From: Actinomycetota bacterium
GTDB lineage: Bacteria > Actinomycetota > Thermoleophilia > Gaiellales > Gaiellaceae
Length of the DNA: 6,984 nt
NCBI GenBank assembly: GCA_005884155.1
Contig: VAXD01000020.1
Location: forward strand, 4,231-11,214
Direction: 5' to 3'
A program made the position numbers and the translations under genes. Shown here piece by piece: positions 5,701-6,984 of this stretch. Position 1 is the first letter of the stretch. Each line of letters opens with the position of its first letter. The notes under the pieces are model-generated. The model ran no database searches. It was not told the DNA's origin and saw only the letters and a program-made list of their open reading frames with translations.

Positions 5701-6334
5701 TCTTGCCGCCCGTGTACCAGACCGGGCCCTGCGTCTGGACGGGGCGCGTGTCGGAGAGCGCCCAGAGCACGCGCGCGCGGCCGTGAATGCCCTCGTTGTC
5801 GAGGCGCTCGAGGCAGCGGCGGGTCATCTCGGCCGAGGCGCCGTAGCCGAAGCGGCGCGCGGCTCGGAAGCGGAAACCCGGCTTGCTGCCGTAGCGGGCG
5901 GGGTTGACTGGCGCGAGCAAGAGCGCCGCGCGCTCGAGGTAGTCGGTCGACGCAAACTCGACCTCGGCGTAGAGATCGGTCCAGTCCTCCGGCAGCGCGG
6001 CGAGCTCGCCGTCCCAGGTGGCCGCGAACGTGCTCCGCTCGAGCCCGGGCTCCGCCGACGCCACGTCGCTGCCGACGAGCTCCAGCCGGCCCTTGATCCG
6101 CGAGCGGTCGAGCCGCGCGAGCAGCTCGCGGATGCGCGCGGGCGACGGCCCGGCACCGCGCCGCGCCGTGTAGAACGAGATCACCTTCCCGCGCCTGCCG
6201 GGCATCGCGGGGGCGAGCAGCTCGGCCGCGCGGTCGCAGTCGCCTTCGTCCTCGACGACGAGCCGCAGGCGCGTGTCGTGCCAGCCCTCCGGGAGGTTCC
6301 GCTCCATCACCTGCCACTGGTCGACGAGTCCCAT
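5693..6334 (-). CDS. Hypothetical protein with 100-residue internal duplication
   Basis: First gene of the minus-strand operon, 213 residues, with no signal peptide or membrane span. I do not recognise a family. The sequence is a clear internal duplication. LPEGWHD (14-20) recurs as LPEDWTD (114-120) and LLAP (39-42) as LLAP (139-142). TARR (56-59) recurs as AARR (158-161) and the helix LARLDRSRIKGR (72-83) as LERLDNEGIHGR (175-186). Each half ends in Ser-Asp (89-90, 194-195). Each repeat looks like alpha/beta mixed fold with a strand-helix-strand-helix-strand order, giving a pseudo-twofold protein. A conserved C-terminal tail (GPVWYTGGKSV) follows. The ATG at 6334 is preferred to that at 6307 because a TATTGT -10 box lies 7 nt before it and there is no Shine-Dalgarno. 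The stop overlaps the next start by 8 nt. Confidence 0.8.
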   Translation of the reverse strand: MGLVDQWQVMERNLPEGWHDTRLRLVVEDEGDCDRAAELLAPAMPGRRGKVISFYTARRGAGPSPARIRELLARLDRSRIKGRLELVGSDVASAEPGLERSTFAATWDGELAALPEDWTDLYAEVEFASTDYLERAALLLAPVNPARYGSKPGFRFRAARRFGYGASAEMTRRCLERLDNEGIHGRARVLWALSDTRPVQTQGPVWYTGGKSV

Positions 6335-6341
6335 CGGGCTG

Positions 6342-6347
6342 ACAATA
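6342..6347 (-). promoter_or_regulatory. -10 box of the six-gene minus-strand operon
   Basis: TATTGT on the minus strand (4 of 6 bases of TATAAT, with the key TA and final T) lies 7 nt before the ATG at 6334. This implies a leaderless transcript. No convincing -35 box is visible; the expected region lies inside the divergent gene's first codons. It overlaps the opposite-strand -10 box. Confidence 0.5.
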
Positions 6348-6351
6348 AACT
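6346..6351 (+). promoter_or_regulatory. -10 box of the divergent dehydrogenase gene
   Basis: TAAACT fits the TAnnnT pattern and lies 7 nt before the GTG at 6359, again implying a leaderless transcript. No Shine-Dalgarno is found upstream of the GTG. The -35 region is weak (TCGACG at 6321 would need a 19-bp spacer). It shares bases 6346-6347 with the -10 box facing the other way. Confidence 0.45.
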
Positions 6352-6358
6352 CACTTGC

Positions 6359-6984
6359 GTGGCCAAGGTCGAGCGGAAAAGCACGCTCAGCGAGCAGCGG
6401 CTGCGCACGTTTCTGCGAGAGATGCTCCTGATCAGGCGCTTCGAAGAGAAGGTCGAGGAGCGTTTCCGCGCCGGCGAGCTGCCCGGCTTCCTGCACGTTG
6501 CGATCGGCCAGGAGGGGGTCGCGGTGGGCGTCTGCCAGGCGCTCGACGACGGTGACGTGTTCGCCTAGACCCACCGCGCGCATGGGCACACGCTCGCGCG
6601 CGGGACGCATCCCAACGCCGTCATGGCGGAGCTCTACGGGAAGCTCGAAGGCTGCTCGCACGGCTACGGCGGCTCGATGCACCTCTACGACGTCGAGCGC
6701 GGCAACCTCGGCGCGAACGCGGTCGTCGGGGGCGGACTGCCGGCGATCACCGGCGCCGCGTTGGCCTTCAAGCTGCGCGGAGAGCCGCGTGTCGCGGTGG
6801 CGTTCTTCGGCGACGGGGCGACGAACATCGGCACCTTCCACGAGTCGCTCAACCTGGCGCAGCTCTGGGAGGTGCCCGCGGTCTTCGTGCTCGAGGACAA
6901 CCACTGGGCCGAGTCGACGCCCGAGTCGCAGCATTCGCCGATCCGCGACCTGAGCAAGCGCGCCGAGGCGTTCGGGATGAAGGT
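6359..6984 (+). pseudogene. Thiamine-diphosphate dehydrogenase E1 alpha subunit with in-frame amber stop (3' partial)
   Basis: Alpha subunit of an E1 component of the pyruvate/acetoin dehydrogenase type, which decarboxylates a 2-oxo acid or acetoin using thiamine diphosphate. From the GTG at 6359 it reads LLIRRFEEKVEERFRAGELP and HVAIGQEGVAVGVCQALDDG, then meets TAG at 6566-6568 (codon 70). The same frame continues at once with THRAHGHTLARG (71-82), GGSMH, and the cofactor motif Gly151-Asp-Gly ... Asn181 (GDGATN ... EDN), to the window edge. Relatives have STHRxHGH here, so TAG replaces a serine codon, one base from TCG. The 69-residue front piece has no cofactor site, and a restart at ATG 6623 would lose the Arg/His loop, so neither piece alone should work. 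It may be a pseudogene, a read-through case or a sequencing error. The E1 beta gene is expected downstream. The exact substrate (pyruvate, acetoin or branched-chain) is uncertain. Confidence 0.85.

Noticed and set aside
5582..6358. Upstream open extension of the E1 alpha frame, to an ATG at 5582
   Set aside because: It lies opposite the minus-strand operon, has no E1-like sequence, and homology begins only after the GTG at 6359.
6566..6568. Pyrrolysine or another programmed special amino acid at the TAG
   Set aside because: Relatives have serine here and no pyrrolysine genes or recoding structure are visible; simple mutation, suppression or error is more likely.

Overview
The window is about 7 kb of very GC-rich DNA. 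Its gene content and signals fit a high-GC Gram-positive actinobacterium, possibly of the Thermoleophilia (inferred from style, not proven). The clues are a TAGACT-type -10 box placed so that the transcript would start at the start codon, an LPFTG sortase substrate, and a run of small membrane proteins (Holin-X, DUF3618 and DUF4235 types) typical of actinobacterial chromosomes. There is no rRNA, tRNA, CRISPR array, insertion sequence or prophage module, so this looks like ordinary chromosome.

Layout. (1) 1-2041, plus: 3' part of pheT, the beta subunit of phenylalanyl-tRNA synthetase, with an odd repeat-like insert in an interdomain linker. (2) 2038-2454, minus: a free-standing cyclic-nucleotide-binding-domain protein, convergent with pheT; the two stop codons share the four bases CTAG. 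(3) 2455-2568: divergent intergenic region with a good leaderless promoter for the minus gene and a 15-bp inverted repeat ahead of the plus gene. (4) 2569-3414, plus: secreted, sortase-anchored surface protein with an ICHRTGS-type domain, followed by a strong hairpin terminator. (5) 3526-4203, plus: secreted protein with two cupredoxin-like domains, the second lacking most copper ligands. (6) 6334 down to 4204, minus: a tightly packed six-gene operon: internally duplicated 213-aa protein, PRC-barrel/DUF2171-like protein, a 57-aa DUF4235-like protein, a tail-anchored Pro/Lys-rich protein, a Holin-X family protein and a DUF3618 protein. It meets the cupredoxin gene tail to tail with no spacer. 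(7) 6359 to the window end, plus: the alpha subunit of a thiamine-diphosphate dehydrogenase (pyruvate/acetoin type), interrupted by an in-frame amber codon where relatives have serine, and cut off by the window edge.

How they relate. The two plus-strand genes in the middle encode exported proteins and each appears to have its own signals. The six minus-strand genes overlap or nearly touch and are almost certainly co-transcribed; four of the products are short and probably membrane-bound, which suggests a cell-envelope role, but none has a known function. The operon and the dehydrogenase gene diverge from a 24-bp gap in which two -10 boxes overlap, so their transcription may be mutually exclusive.

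The best leads are the amber codon in the dehydrogenase gene, the 100-residue internal duplication in the 213-aa protein, the half-degenerate tandem cupredoxin, the repeat-like insert inside pheT, and the face-to-face leaderless promoters.
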